Below are positions 8,837 through 18,264 of a stretch of 64,000 bases of DNA, piece after piece (position 1 is the first letter of the stretch; the number at the start of each line of letters is the position of its first letter). The translations under genes and the position numbers were made by a program. The notes under the pieces were generated by a model that searched no databases, was not told where the DNA came from, and worked only from the letters and a program-made list of their open reading frames with translations. Origin of the DNA: Limnobacter sp. SAORIC-580 (lineage in GTDB: Bacteria > Pseudomonadota > Gammaproteobacteria > Burkholderiales > Burkholderiaceae_B); contig NZ_CP053084.1 in NCBI RefSeq assembly GCF_013004065.1, positions 1,860,001-1,924,000 of the forward strand. The letters run 5' to 3'.

Positions 8837-9883
8837 CTATCGGTCAAACAAGGGCTGCAAGTCAGCCTTTTTGTTAATGCCCGATTGCATCGCCAGCATC
8901 AGCAAAATACGTGCTTTTTGAGGCGACAAGTCGTCGGCCATAATTGCACCCGCGTCAAATGTGGTTTTGCCACCGCCCACAAAACCGTAGTTCGCCATCA
9001 CGCGGCCTTGGTGAACTCGGGTAGAGATCACCACGGGTACATTCTTCGACAAGGCATATTGAACGGCTTCAAACATGGGCACGTTCATATTGCCCATGCC
9101 CAACGCCTGAACCACAATGCCCTTCACACCACGATCAACCGCATTGCGCAAAGCAGCACCTGTGGCACCGCCATACATGGCGACAATTTCTACTTCAGGC
9201 ATTGGGCCATCAACCAGCTGAAATGTTTGGCGACGCAGCGGTGTGGTGGCGTACATGACACGGTCTGGATAAACCTCACCAATCAAACCAAACGCACCGC
9301 TTTGGAAGGTTTCTACATTCTGAGTGTGGGTTTTGGTCACGTAACGCGCAGCGTTGATCTGATTATTCATGGCCAGCATTACGCCCTTGTTTTTAGACTG
9401 TGCGTCCACAGCGATGCGCACCGCATTCAGCAGGTTGCGAGGACCGTCAAAGTCAGAGGATGAGGCATTTCGCTGCGCACCAATCAACACCACAGGCTTG
9501 TCAGATCGCACAGTCAAATCAAGCCAAAACGCAGTTTCTTCCAGCGTATCCGTGCCATGAGAAACAATGACACCAGCCACTTCAGGGCGCGCCAAGGCTG
9601 CATTCACTTCCTTGGTCAATTGCACCCAACGTGGCGGGTCCATGTAGTCAGAAGGCACATTGGACAAGCTCTTGACCTGAATGTTGGCGTACTTGCCCAC
9701 ATCCGGCACGGTGGCCAACAGGTCTTCACCTGAAATGGCTGGCACGGGGGCGTTTTTCACCGGATCAATTTTCATTGCAATGGTGCCGCCTGTGGCAATG
9801 AACTGCACCACGGGTTTGTCTTGTGCGTGCACAGCAAAAGTAGTGGTCAGCAAGGCTGACGCGAGCAAGGCTTTTAGTTTCAT
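8837..9883 (-). CDS. ansB: Periplasmic type II L-asparaginase
   Basis: A 348-residue protein with a signal peptide (cleavage near HAQ, residues 19-21). The first catalytic threonine lies in ATGGTIA (Thr34), and the second active-site motif is VSHGTDTLEETAFWLDL. It hydrolyses L-asparagine to aspartate and ammonia in the periplasm and scavenges nitrogen. It has its own promoter region and is divergent from the DUF1223 operon. Length and motifs are normal for the family. Confidence 0.92.
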   Translation of the reverse strand: MKLKALLASALLTTTFAVHAQDKPVVQFIATGGTIAMKIDPVKNAPVPAISGEDLLATVPDVGKYANIQVKSLSNVPSDYMDPPRWVQLTKEVNAALARPEVAGVIVSHGTDTLEETAFWLDLTVRSDKPVVLIGAQRNASSSDFDGPRNLLNAVRIAVDAQSKNKGVMLAMNNQINAARYVTKTHTQNVETFQSGAFGLIGEVYPDRVMYATTPLRRQTFQLVDGPMPEVEIVAMYGGATGAALRNAVDRGVKGIVVQALGMGNMNVPMFEAVQYALSKNVPVVISTRVHQGRVMANYGFVGGGKTTFDAGAIMADDLSPQKARILLMLAMQSGINKKADLQPLFDR

Positions 9884-9949
9884 CCCATTCTCCTGTTTTT
9901 ATGAAATTGGCCTCAACACTTGGTTTTTCGAGGCAGGTTAACTCTAACA

Positions 9950-9966
9950 GGGTAAGTAAATTACCC
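9950..9966. promoter_or_regulatory. Inverted repeat upstream of asparaginase gene
   Basis: GGGTAA-GTAAA-TTACCC is a perfect 6-bp dyad 67 bases upstream of the asparaginase start codon. Its position suits an operator in the asparaginase/DUF1223 divergent region. No regulator can be named. Confidence 0.35.
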
Positions 9967-10042
9967 ACGGGTCACTTAGTCGGAGTAGCCACAGGACTTG
10001 CCACACTTGTTAACAATCGCAGAATTTGCTAAGCATCGCGAT

Positions 10043-10068
10043 GTAACCTTTCGGTGAAATCCGGCGAA
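10043..10068 (+). promoter_or_regulatory. ECF-sigma-type promoter (GTAACC-N16-CGAA)
   Basis: GTAACC at 10043-10048 and CGAA at 10065-10068 are separated by exactly 16 bases. From memory, this matches the motif described for ROS-responsive ECF sigma factors (sigma-F/ECF16 type) in alphaproteobacteria. The expected start site is near 10075, about 30 bases before the DUF1223 start codon. The downstream genes (msrB, msrA) repair oxidised methionine, which suits such control. Confidence 0.6.
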
Positions 10069-10105
10069 TACCCTCCTGAACAAAACGCGGCAGGCGGAGG
10101 GTTGT

Positions 10106-10915
10106 ATGACAAATTGCTTGAACTTCATGGCAGGCACTGGTGCCTTGGCTCTTCTCGGGCTTGGCTCTGCGCCTGTTTGGGGCCAGCAAGGCACTTGCAA
10201 ATGGACAAGCCCCGCTGAGCGCATGATTGTCGCCGAGCTTTACACCTCCGAAGGCTGTAGCAGTTGCCCGCCTGCCGACCGTTGGCTAAGCAGCCAACTC
10301 ACTACCCCGGAACGATCAAGCAGTATTTTGGCGCTTTCATTCCATGTGGATTACTGGAATTACATTGGCTGGGAAGACCCCTACTCCAAAAAGCAATTCA
10401 CCGAGCGGCAATACGCCCACAAACGGGCTGGAAATGTAAGTCAAATTTACACACCGCAGTATGTATTCTCGAACCGGGAAGTTCGCCGCTGGGGCCAGGC
10501 AGGGCTTATACCTCAGAGATTGTCGGCGATGCAACAAGACAAAGCCCCCGTGGGCCTGCAAGTTTCGCTTGAACGAAAGGCTGCCAATCAGGTCGAAATC
10601 CAGGTAAAAACCGAATGGCTTGATGAGCGTTATTCCGGTGGGCGCGTGTTTGTTGCCTTTTACGAAGACAATTTAAGCCAACAAGTGAAAGCAGGAGAAA
10701 ATCGGGGAGAGTTATTGAAGCATGATCGGGTGGTTCGACACTTGAGCGATGCGAAAAAGGTATCCCCCGGATCCAGAATACAGGTGTTCAGGCACACACT
10801 GCCAGCCGACTGGAACCAGAGTAATGTAGGGCTGGGCGTTATTGTTGAGAACAATGAATCCAATACCGTTCTTCAAGCATTGAATGCACCAAAAGCCTTG
10901 AGCCAGTGCAGCTGA
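10106..10915 (+). CDS. DUF1223 secreted thioredoxin-like protein
   Basis: A 269-residue protein with a good ribosome site (GCGGAGGG) before the ATG. A signal sequence (ALALLGLGSAPVWG) is followed by ELYTSEGCSSCPPADRW, the conserved CxxC-containing start of DUF1223, whose predicted fold is thioredoxin-like. FHVDYWNYIGWEDP and YTPQYVFSNREV are further family blocks. It probably works in the periplasm, possibly in thiol or sulfur redox. It is the first gene of an operon with msrB (38-base gap) and msrA. Confidence 0.85.
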   Translation: MTNCLNFMAGTGALALLGLGSAPVWGQQGTCKWTSPAERMIVAELYTSEGCSSCPPADRWLSSQLTTPERSSSILALSFHVDYWNYIGWEDPYSKKQFTERQYAHKRAGNVSQIYTPQYVFSNREVRRWGQAGLIPQRLSAMQQDKAPVGLQVSLERKAANQVEIQVKTEWLDERYSGGRVFVAFYEDNLSQQVKAGENRGELLKHDRVVRHLSDAKKVSPGSRIQVFRHTLPADWNQSNVGLGVIVENNESNTVLQALNAPKALSQCS

Positions 10916-10953
10916 ATATTGATTGAGTAATTGATAAACAAGGAAACACCACC

Positions 10954-11457
10954 ATGCAACGTCGTACAGTTATCGCAGGTTTGGCCGCAATTGGCGCAGG
11001 TCTGTTTTTCACAAAACCCATGAGCTCGGTTGCAAGTATGAACAAGCTGAATAAGTCGGAAGCCGAATGGCTGAAAATCATCAAGAAAGACCAGTACAAC
11101 GTGCTGTTCAAAGAGGCCACCGAGCGCCCATTCTCCAGCCCCTTGAACGACGAGAAACGCAAAGGCACGTATGTGTGCGCGGCCTGCAACCTGCCGCTGT
11201 TTCCTTCTCAATTCAAATACGACAGTGGCACTGGTTGGCCCAGTTTTTATGATGCCAACAAAGGCGCATTGAATACCAAAACCGATTACAAACTGATTTT
11301 GCCGCGCACCGAATACCACTGCAGCAATTGTGGCGGCCACCAGGGCCATGTGTTTGACGACGGCCCTGCCCCAACCGGCAAGCGATACTGCAACAACGGC
11401 TTGGCATTGGCGTTCGTTCCCGAAGGCCAAACATTACCCACAGTGCGCAAGGCGTAA
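10954..11457 (+). CDS. msrB: Peptide-methionine (R)-S-oxide reductase, exported
   Basis: A 167-residue protein. The N-terminus MQRRTVIAGLAAIGAG carries a twin-arginine-like export signal. Two zinc CxxC pairs (CAAC and CSNC) and the catalytic cysteine in RYCNNGLAL are present. It reduces the R-epimer of methionine sulfoxide in proteins. Export places it in the periplasm together with the following msrA. The gap to msrA is only 4 bases. Confidence 0.93.
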   Translation: MQRRTVIAGLAAIGAGLFFTKPMSSVASMNKLNKSEAEWLKIIKKDQYNVLFKEATERPFSSPLNDEKRKGTYVCAACNLPLFPSQFKYDSGTGWPSFYDANKGALNTKTDYKLILPRTEYHCSNCGGHQGHVFDDGPAPTGKRYCNNGLALAFVPEGQTLPTVRKA

Positions 11458-11461
11458 AAAA

Positions 11462-12064
11462 ATGACATATATGAAACTCAAAACAACCTTGACCGTAGCC
11501 TTGGGCTTGCTTGCGGCGACAGGCGCACAGGCTGAAACAAAAACCGCGGTGTTTGGAGGCGGCTGCTTTTGGTGCACCGAGGCTGACTTTGACAAAGTGC
11601 CTGGCGTGTTGAAAACAATTTCGGGCTACGCCGGTGGGCAATACAAAGACCCGGATTACAAGGTAGTAAGTGCCGGCCGCACGGACCACACCGAGGTGGT
11701 TGAAGTGACTTACGACGACACCAAAGTAAGCTACAGCCAGTTGGTCGAGTACTTCTGGAAAACCATCGACCCCACCGTGAAAAACCGCCAGTTTTGCGAT
11801 GGTGGCACCCAATACCGAAGCGGGTTTTATTACCTGAATGAGGAACAGAAAAAAATTGCTGAAGCCAGCAAAGCCAAACTGCAGGCCGCTGGCAAATTCA
11901 AAACCATTTACACGGAAGTTGCGCCGGTGGTGAAATTTTATCCCGCTGAGGAATACCACCAGGACTACTACATTAAAAACCCTATTCGCTACGGCTATTA
12001 CCGCAACGGCTGTGGACGGGACAAACGCCTTGAGGAATTGTGGGGCCCCAAAGCCAGTCGCTAA
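11462..12064 (+). CDS. msrA: Peptide-methionine (S)-S-oxide reductase, exported
   Basis: 200 residues from the ATG at 11462; a second in-frame ATG at 11471 is possible. A signal peptide (LTVALGLLAATGAQAE) leads into GGGCFWCTEADF, which holds the catalytic cysteine in GCFW, then the YAGG and TDHTEVVEV blocks. It reduces the S-epimer and complements MsrB, so the operon covers both stereoisomers in the periplasm. It is convergent with the histidine-kinase gene 10 bases downstream. Confidence 0.93.
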   Translation: MTYMKLKTTLTVALGLLAATGAQAETKTAVFGGGCFWCTEADFDKVPGVLKTISGYAGGQYKDPDYKVVSAGRTDHTEVVEVTYDDTKVSYSQLVEYFWKTIDPTVKNRQFCDGGTQYRSGFYYLNEEQKKIAEASKAKLQAAGKFKTIYTEVAPVVKFYPAEEYHQDYYIKNPIRYGYYRNGCGRDKRLEELWGPKASR

Positions 12065-12074
12065 TTCCCACCCA

Positions 12075-13496
12075 TTAACGCATTTCTGGCAGAGAGAAAT
12101 GGAAGGTGCTGCCCACACCCACCTGACTCTCTAGCCACACTTCGCCACGCATCAACTCCACCAATCTTCGGGTAATGGTCAGCCCAAGGCCCGTGCCTCC
12201 AAAATTTCGGGTAATCGACGAGTCGGCCTGCTCAAAAGGCTTGAAAATTGCACTGACCTTTTCAAACGGTACGCCAATGCCTGTGTCGCGAATTGAGCAT
12301 TTCAGCAATTGGGCCCCGTGCATATCTTTGCCTGCCTGCACTTGAATGTATACGCCACCGCGCTCTGTGAACTTGATCGCATTGCCCACCATGTTGTTGA
12401 TGATTTGCAAAAGGCGTACCGGGTCGCCCGCAAATTCTTTTGGGAACCCCTCTGAGAAAGTGCACTGCAACTCCAGGCATTTCGATTTGGCTCTTGGAAT
12501 CATGGGGCCCAGTGCCTGTTCAAATATTCGCTTTGGATCGAACACCACCGTGTCAATGGTCATCATGCCGGCTTCAATTTTCGAGAAGTCCAGGATCTCG
12601 TTCACGATCAACAACAAGGTGTTGGCCGAATCATTGGCGACCTGTAAAAACTCTCGCTGAACCTTGGTCAGTTTGGTTTCCAGCGCAAGTTCTGTCATGC
12701 CAATAATGCCATTCAAGGGGGTACGAATTTCATGACTCATATTGGCCAGAAATTCGCTTTTGGCGCGGTTGGCACTTTCTGCAACTTCTTTGGCTTTGGA
12801 CTCACCGTCCAAGTGTTCTGTGGTTCGCTTCAACTTCTCGAAGGCAGGTCGAAACTCGGTGGGCAAATTCTCAATCAACAATTCTGAGTCATCGCCAATG
12901 TCACTGGACGGCACGACGTCAAAGGTTTCAACGCGTTCAAGTGCACCCAACCAACGTTTCAAGGGAAACCAGATAATCAACATGCCGCCAATCAAGCCAC
13001 CAACAGCACTGAGCATGGCCACACGAATCAAGCCCCAAAAACCTTCAGCAATCGCATCGACGGCAAAGGTAAAGCGCAGCACGCCGTAGTCATAACCACC
13101 AGCGTTAATGGCCCGGTTCACGTCGTAAAGTTGCTCAGCCACTTTGTCCCGCAACCAAGCGGGGGCAGTGCTTTTTAGAATGGCAGAGTTTTCACTTCGA
13201 ATAATGCCCCCCGTCAAATCAATAAACTTGGCAGATGCAAACCGGGAGCCTGTAATTGCCTTGTTCAATGTGCGCTGAATGGTGTCGTAATCGCCGATTA
13301 CCGCGCTGTCTGACACGGTTTGAGCAACCACTTCGATCATCATGTTGGCCGAGTCTTGAGCCTCTTCCAGCGTACTGTGGTATTGAAAACGAGAGAACGC
13401 TACAAAACTGATGGTAACGAACAAAAGCAAAGCCACGGTGTATAACAAAAACACGCGACCAATCAGCGATGATGGCAATAGACGAATTCGCTTCAT
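12075..13496 (-). CDS. Sensor histidine kinase, no receiver domain
   Basis: A 473-residue protein. TM1 (about residues 9-31) and TM2 (about 155-178) flank a sensor domain of about 120 residues. A linker leads to the phosphoacceptor box [12 protein letters not shown] (His near 255) and an ATPase domain with N-box ([16 protein letters not shown]), DTGIGV and GGTGLGL. Start 13496 lies 18 bases after the PhnD-like gene, which points to co-expression. No response regulator is encoded in the window, so the output is unknown. Confidence 0.9.
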   Translation of the reverse strand: MKRIRLLPSSLIGRVFLLYTVALLLFVTISFVAFSRFQYHSTLEEAQDSANMMIEVVAQTVSDSAVIGDYDTIQRTLNKAITGSRFASAKFIDLTGGIIRSENSAILKSTAPAWLRDKVAEQLYDVNRAINAGGYDYGVLRFTFAVDAIAEGFWGLIRVAMLSAVGGLIGGMLIIWFPLKRWLGALERVETFDVVPSSDIGDDSELLIENLPTEFRPAFEKLKRTTEHLDGESKAKEVAESANRAKSEFLANMSHEIRTPLNGIIGMTELALETKLTKVQREFLQVANDSANTLLLIVNEILDFSKIEAGMMTIDTVVFDPKRIFEQALGPMIPRAKSKCLELQCTFSEGFPKEFAGDPVRLLQIINNMVGNAIKFTERGGVYIQVQAGKDMHGAQLLKCSIRDTGIGVPFEKVSAIFKPFEQADSSITRNFGGTGLGLTITRRLVELMRGEVWLESQVGVGSTFHFSLPEMR

Positions 13497-13514
13497 CGCA
13501 AGGTCACACTGGCA

Positions 13515-14348
13515 TTAACGCACCGCCATGGGTGCAGTGGCATAAAAACGGCGATAACTTTCATAATCCTTGTCATAGGCAGGCAGGAAGTGGCTGTTCG
13601 GATCCATACCCACCGACTCGGAGGCCTGCTTGAGAATCAATGCACCTGCTTTGCTTTTGTGCATATTGATAAAAGCGTTGGTGACGGCACGTACATCTTT
13701 TGTGCTCACCTTGCCAGAAGCCATCAAAGCCAAATCCAGGTAAGACTCCGACGTCCAAAGCACCCGGAATTTGGTGCCCTGCTTTTCTGTGAAACCATCG
13801 ATCAAAGCCGAATTGCTGCCCACTGCTTTTGCTTTGCCTGCCAACAATTGAGCAAATGCCGCGTTCTGGTTGCCCGCAAATACTGCATTCACCTCGATTC
13901 CGCGATTCATCAATTCAGCCTGTGGCACCCGGTAGCCAATGAAAGCCTCCGGGCCAGCAAAAACCATGTCTTGCTTGCTCAGCTCTTCAAGCGTTCGAAT
14001 TGGAGAATTGTCGAGTACCGCGATCTGACCCTGCAAGGCAGGCCCGGTGCGTCGCCCAAAAACCTTCCAGCCCAACTTGTCACGCTCTGGGCTGAACAGA
14101 TGATTTGAAAACACAAACTCGACTTCTTGAGCCAATACGTAGGCAGTGGTATCGGCAGAAGTTCTGCCGATTTTGAGTTCAAGCTGAACACCGCTTTGCT
14201 GGCTGACATATTGAATAATCGGGTTCCAGTAGGCTGCTGTTTTGGGAATGTCCCACTGATTAACTGGCGAGAACCTGTAGACCGGTTGCTGTGCTTGGGC
14301 CTGCAGGCTGGTCATCAGCAAACACAGGGAAATTAACAAACGCAACAT
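13515..14348 (-). CDS. PhnD-like periplasmic substrate-binding protein
   Basis: A 277-residue protein with a signal peptide ending near LQAQAQ. The body matches phosphate/phosphite/phosphonate-type binding proteins (FSPVNQWDIPKTAAYWNPII, then DMVFAGPEAFIGYRVPQAELM and the NQNAAFAQLLAGKAKAVG block). There are no ABC permease or ATPase genes nearby. It precedes a sensor kinase by 18 bases, so it more likely acts as the kinase's periplasmic ligand receptor than as a transporter component (inference). The ligand is unknown. Confidence 0.82.
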   Translation of the reverse strand: MLRLLISLCLLMTSLQAQAQQPVYRFSPVNQWDIPKTAAYWNPIIQYVSQQSGVQLELKIGRTSADTTAYVLAQEVEFVFSNHLFSPERDKLGWKVFGRRTGPALQGQIAVLDNSPIRTLEELSKQDMVFAGPEAFIGYRVPQAELMNRGIEVNAVFAGNQNAAFAQLLAGKAKAVGSNSALIDGFTEKQGTKFRVLWTSESYLDLALMASGKVSTKDVRAVTNAFINMHKSKAGALILKQASESVGMDPNSHFLPAYDKDYESYRRFYATAPMAVR

Positions 14349-14464
14349 GCTTGGACTGCCCCATCTTGATTGTCAAAGGGCAAGGATAAAGCAATGATTG
14401 AAAAGTTAAACCATTAAACGATGAAAATTTCACAATTTAACTTTCCTTATACATTCTGTCGCAC

Positions 14465-16105
14465 TTACACAAATCGCAAGCCTTTGAATTTCTCTCGCAA
14501 CTCCGACTTTTGCACCTTGCCTGTTGCGCCAATCGGCATGGCGTCTACAAACTCAACATCGTCGGGAATGTGCATTTTGGTAATACGGCCTTCATAGAAA
14601 TTCAGAATGTCTTGTTTGCTGACTTCTGCACCAGGCCTTTTCACAACAATCAGCAGGGGGCGCTCGTTCCACTTTTCATGGGGAATGGCGATCACCGCAG
14701 ACTGAAGCACCGCCGGGTGAGACATGGCAATGTTTTCAAGATCAATTGAACTGATCCACTCCCCGCCCGATTTGATCACGTCTTTGGTGCGATCAGTAAT
14801 TTGCATCAAGCCGTCCGGCGCCATGCGGGCCACGTCTCCAGTGGCAAACCAGCGTTTCCCCGTGGCATCGTGGCTGAAGGCTTTTGCACCATCACCACCG
14901 TAGTACTCGTGCAATACCCAGTGGCCACGCACATGCAACTCGCCGCTTTGCTCAAAATCCCAGGGCAATTCAGTGCCATCTTCAGCCAGCAATTTCATGT
15001 CCACGCCAAAAATGGTGCGCCCTTGCTTGGCGACAATCTCGTATTGCTCCTGTTTGGGCAAACTGCGCTCATCACCGCTCAGTTTGGAAACTGTACCCAA
15101 GGGCGACATTTCTGTGCTGCCCCAACCCTGCATCAGCTCCACACCCATTTCGTCAAATTCTTTGATCAAACTGACGGGCACGGCCGAGCCACCCACCAGC
15201 GAGCGTTTCAAGGTACTGAACGTCAGTCCGTTTTGCTTCATGTGATTGATCAAACCCAGCCAAATGGTCGGTACGCCCGCGGCCACGGTTACCTTCTCGC
15301 TTTCCAGCAAACTGTAAATAGAAGGGCCATCCAGTTGCGGACCAGGCATGACCAGTTTGCAGCCTGTCATCAACGCGGCATAGGGCAAGCCCCAAGCATT
15401 CACATGAAACATGGGCACAACGGGCAATAAAGTGTCCTTTCGGGTCAACGCAATTGCATCCGCGCAATTGGACATCATGGCGTGCAACATGGTGGACCGG
15501 TGCGAATACAGAATGCCTTTTGGGTTGCCCGTGGTGCCGGAGGTGTAACACAGGGTGCAAGCTGAATTTTCATCAAATTCAGGCCACACATAGTCATCGT
15601 TTTGCGCCTTGAGCAAGGTTTCGTAATTCAACAAACCGGCCACGGGCGGTTCTGCGGGCATTTTGTTTTCATCAATCAACAAAATCCAGTTTTTAACGCT
15701 GGGGCAATGCGGAGCGATCGCCTTGATCAGGGGCGCAAAGGTGAGGTCGAAAAAGATGGTGGAGTCTTGTGCGTGGTTGATAATGTAAATCAACTGCTGA
15801 GGCGTGTATCTGGGGTTCAAAGTGTGAGTAATCGCCCCCATGCCCGCCACGGCATAATAAACTTCGATGTGGCGATGACTGTTCCACGCAATCGTGGCAA
15901 TGTTCTCGCCCTGCTGAATGTTCAAGGCATGCAATGCATTGGCAAGTTGCCTGGCACGTGCTGCCATGGCCTTGAAAGTGATTCGGTGCAAGTCACCTTC
16001 AACCCTGCGGCTCACTACTTCTTGCCAGCCGTAAAAACGTTCGGCGTGCACCAAAATTGAAGAAAGCAGCATCTCCTGCTTCATCATCAGACCTGGCTTC
16101 AACAT
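14465..16105 (-). CDS. Fatty-acid (medium/long-chain) CoA ligase
   Basis: A 546-residue member of the AMP-forming acyl-CoA synthetase family. The P-loop-like motif is [12 protein letters not shown]; further blocks are [22 protein letters not shown] and the C-terminal lysine region ([14 protein letters not shown]). It is closest in outline to AlkK-type medium-chain acyl-CoA ligases. It activates a carboxylic acid to its CoA thioester in the cytoplasm. The ATG at 16105 has a GAGGAGA ribosome site. It is preceded on the same strand by the DoxX-like gene, 63 bases away. Confidence 0.88.
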   Translation of the reverse strand: MLKPGLMMKQEMLLSSILVHAERFYGWQEVVSRRVEGDLHRITFKAMAARARQLANALHALNIQQGENIATIAWNSHRHIEVYYAVAGMGAITHTLNPRYTPQQLIYIINHAQDSTIFFDLTFAPLIKAIAPHCPSVKNWILLIDENKMPAEPPVAGLLNYETLLKAQNDDYVWPEFDENSACTLCYTSGTTGNPKGILYSHRSTMLHAMMSNCADAIALTRKDTLLPVVPMFHVNAWGLPYAALMTGCKLVMPGPQLDGPSIYSLLESEKVTVAAGVPTIWLGLINHMKQNGLTFSTLKRSLVGGSAVPVSLIKEFDEMGVELMQGWGSTEMSPLGTVSKLSGDERSLPKQEQYEIVAKQGRTIFGVDMKLLAEDGTELPWDFEQSGELHVRGHWVLHEYYGGDGAKAFSHDATGKRWFATGDVARMAPDGLMQITDRTKDVIKSGGEWISSIDLENIAMSHPAVLQSAVIAIPHEKWNERPLLIVVKRPGAEVSKQDILNFYEGRITKMHIPDDVEFVDAMPIGATGKVQKSELREKFKGLRFV

Positions 16106-16168
16106 TGTTTTCGTCTCCTCTGCGTTGTATTTTTTTAAAGTGTACCGCAGAGAACTGTAATCGTTATT

Positions 16169-16540
16169 CTATTTTTGGAAGTGCCTGCTTTGACCGGCCT
16201 TCCAGATGACCCAGATCACCAAAGCCTGCAAGGGCAAGCGCAAATACAGAAGAACCACGGGAATATCGGCAAATTGATCCGGGTGCATGGCCATGTGAAT
16301 ATTGGCGGGTAGCACAGCCACACAAAGCGCAATCAACCCATACGCAGCCCACTGGCGGGTGCGTTCAATCAGAATGCCAATGCCACCCAAAATTTCAAAG
16401 ACACCACTAATTTTGACGAGAGCTTCCGGATTGGTGAAATACGGAGGCACGATACTGGAAAAGAAATCCAGCAGCACAAAATGCAGAATGCCTGCGCCGA
16501 TAAAGAAAATGGCAACAACGACGACGGGTATTGAGAACAT
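16169..16540 (-). CDS. DoxX-like small membrane protein
   Basis: A 123-residue protein of four predicted membrane segments (starting FSIPVVVVAIFFIGAGILHF; then ISGVFEILGGIGILI; AAYGLIALCVAVLPANIHMA; LLYLRLPLQALVIWVIW). Pattern and size fit the DoxX-like family found in many redox-stress and thiol contexts. The specific role is not known. It may share a transcript with the acyl-CoA ligase downstream. Confidence 0.7.
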   Translation of the reverse strand: MFSIPVVVVAIFFIGAGILHFVLLDFFSSIVPPYFTNPEALVKISGVFEILGGIGILIERTRQWAAYGLIALCVAVLPANIHMAMHPDQFADIPVVLLYLRLPLQALVIWVIWKAGQSRHFQK

Positions 16541-16565
16541 TTGTTTTTTTTAGAGCCTGAATAAC

Positions 16566-16599
16566 AAAAAACCCTCGCCTTTTGAGCGAGGGTTTTTTT
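16566..16599 (-). terminator. Intrinsic terminator after tRNA-Arg
   Basis: The 8-bp stem ACCCTCGC/GCGAGGGT (16571-16578 and 16586-16593) has A/T runs on both sides, so it can stop transcription of the tRNA on the minus strand. Confidence 0.88.
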
Positions 16600-16606
16600 A
16601 ATTTGG

Positions 16607-16680
16607 TGCGGCTGGCAGGATTCGAACCCACGACCCCTTGGTTCGTAGCCAAGTACTCTATCCAACTGAGCTACAGCCGC
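16607..16680 (-). tRNA. tRNA-Arg (anticodon ACG)
   Basis: The minus strand folds into a full cloverleaf: acceptor GCGGCTG/CAGCCGC, D-arm GCTC..GAGT, anticodon stem CTTGG/CCAAG with loop CTACGAA, and T-arm GTGGG-TTCGAAT-CCTGC. The anticodon ACG (read as ICG) decodes CGU/CGC/CGA. The 3' CCA is not encoded; base 16607 gives discriminator A. Confidence 0.95.
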
Positions 16681-16694
16681 TGTGAAGAAGCGAG

Positions 16695-16723
16695 ATTATG
16701 CCCCAAACAATACCGTTGTGCAA
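16695..16723 (-). promoter_or_regulatory. Sigma-70 promoter of tRNA-Arg
   Basis: On the minus strand, -35 TTGCAC (16723-16718) and -10 CATAAT (16700-16695) have a 17-base spacer, placed directly upstream of the tRNA. Confidence 0.65.
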
Positions 16724-16752
16724 GGGCATGCCTGCTCTTTTTAAAAAAAACT

Positions 16753-18264
16753 TTAACAATCTGCGCGCAGGCTGTATTGGGCCACCAGCCTGCGGAACTC
16801 GTCCTCCTGACGGTCCAGTTCCTCATCGCTATAACGCAACTCGTTTTGCAACACAAACCGCACCTCATTCATACAGGCCAGGGCAGCCTGGCTGTCCAGA
16901 AAAAGCGCCCTGCTTCGGCGAGCCAATACATCTTCAATGGTCACTGCCATTTCTTCCAGCACAGCCTGCGCAATCTCCGCTTCATTCAAATCAAGATTTT
17001 CATGAATTGCAGAACCGGGCTTTCGCATGGGAAGGTCGTCTTCAAGACGCAAGTAGCGGGTACGGGTTGGCTTGTTAACCCAGCCCTGTTGTTCACACAC
17101 CAAATCAACCACCTCCTCCGCCATACTGCGATAAGTGGTCCATTTGCCACCAGTGATCGTCACCAATCCGCTAGGCGCGGTAATCACTGTGTGCTCACGA
17201 GAAATACTCTTGGTATTTTGCTTCTCGCCCCCCGCACTCACCAATGGTCGTAACCCAACAAACACACTGCGAACATCGGCGCGCGTGGGCGCGTTGGCCA
17301 GGTATTGGCCCGCCGTTTTCAAAATAAAATCGACTTCCTCGGGCAAGGCATCGGGTTCCCAAGGTGAGTCCTTACGGGGCGTGTCTGTGGTGCCAATCAA
17401 GGTTTTTCCCAACCAGGGCACCACAAACAACACACGGCCATCGCTGGTTTTGGGCACCAGCAAGGCTTCCTTGGCTGGGTAAAAGTGCTGGTCAACCACC
17501 ACATGAACGCCTTGGCTGGGGCTCAACATGGGTTTTGAATCTGGCAAGTCCAATCTACGAACATCGTCCACCCACACACCAGTGGCATTGATTACTGCTT
17601 TGGCTTTAAAAGTAAAAGACTCGCCGCTGAATTCATCGCGGGCTTGCACACCATTAACTTTCTCAGCAGTTTTCACAAAGCCAGTGACTGGCATGTAGTT
17701 AATCGCGAGGCCACCCAGTTTGTGCAGGGTTTTCATTAAGGCAATCGCCAGGCGAGCATCGTCAAATTGCGCATCAAAATAGCGCACTCCCCCATGCAAT
17801 TTCTGCTGGGAAATAGTGGGTACTGCACGCAATACCTCATTTTTCTTCATCATGGTGGTGGGGCCAACACCCAGTTTACCCGCCAGCATGTCGTACATTT
17901 TCAGGCCGATCCAGTAAAAGAATTTCTGGAATACATTGCGCACTGGAATGACAAAAGCCAGGGGCTTGACCAGGTTGGGTGCATTCACCAACATACGGCC
18001 ACGTTCTTCAAGGGCCTCTTTCACCAAACTGAAATTGCCCTGCGCCAGGTAACGCACGCCGCCATGGGCCAACTTGGTGGCTCTTGAGCTGGTGCCCTTG
18101 GCAAAATCGTGCCCTTCGAGCAATAGCACCTTCAGGCCACGGCTGGCCGCATCCACTGCGCTGCCCAAGCCTGTAGCACCACCGCCAATTACAATCACGT
18201 CCCATTCATACTGCGCTTGTGCCTTGAGTTTCAGTGTTTCAAGGTGCTTTTTACGACTAAGCAT
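16753..18264 (-). CDS. glpD: Glycerol-3-phosphate dehydrogenase (FAD, respiratory)
   Basis: A 503-residue protein. The FAD-binding motif is [22 protein letters not shown]; the family blocks [18 protein letters not shown] and [16 protein letters not shown] are present. It oxidises glycerol-3-phosphate to dihydroxyacetone phosphate at the membrane and passes electrons to quinone. Its start codon (18264) overlaps the 3' end of glpK (stop at 18257), which means translational coupling. The length is normal. Confidence 0.95.
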   Translation of the reverse strand: MLSRKKHLETLKLKAQAQYEWDVIVIGGGATGLGSAVDAASRGLKVLLLEGHDFAKGTSSRATKLAHGGVRYLAQGNFSLVKEALEERGRMLVNAPNLVKPLAFVIPVRNVFQKFFYWIGLKMYDMLAGKLGVGPTTMMKKNEVLRAVPTISQQKLHGGVRYFDAQFDDARLAIALMKTLHKLGGLAINYMPVTGFVKTAEKVNGVQARDEFSGESFTFKAKAVINATGVWVDDVRRLDLPDSKPMLSPSQGVHVVVDQHFYPAKEALLVPKTSDGRVLFVVPWLGKTLIGTTDTPRKDSPWEPDALPEEVDFILKTAGQYLANAPTRADVRSVFVGLRPLVSAGGEKQNTKSISREHTVITAPSGLVTITGGKWTTYRSMAEEVVDLVCEQQGWVNKPTRTRYLRLEDDLPMRKPGSAIHENLDLNEAEIAQAVLEEMAVTIEDVLARRSRALFLDSQAALACMNEVRFVLQNELRYSDEELDRQEDEFRRLVAQYSLRADC

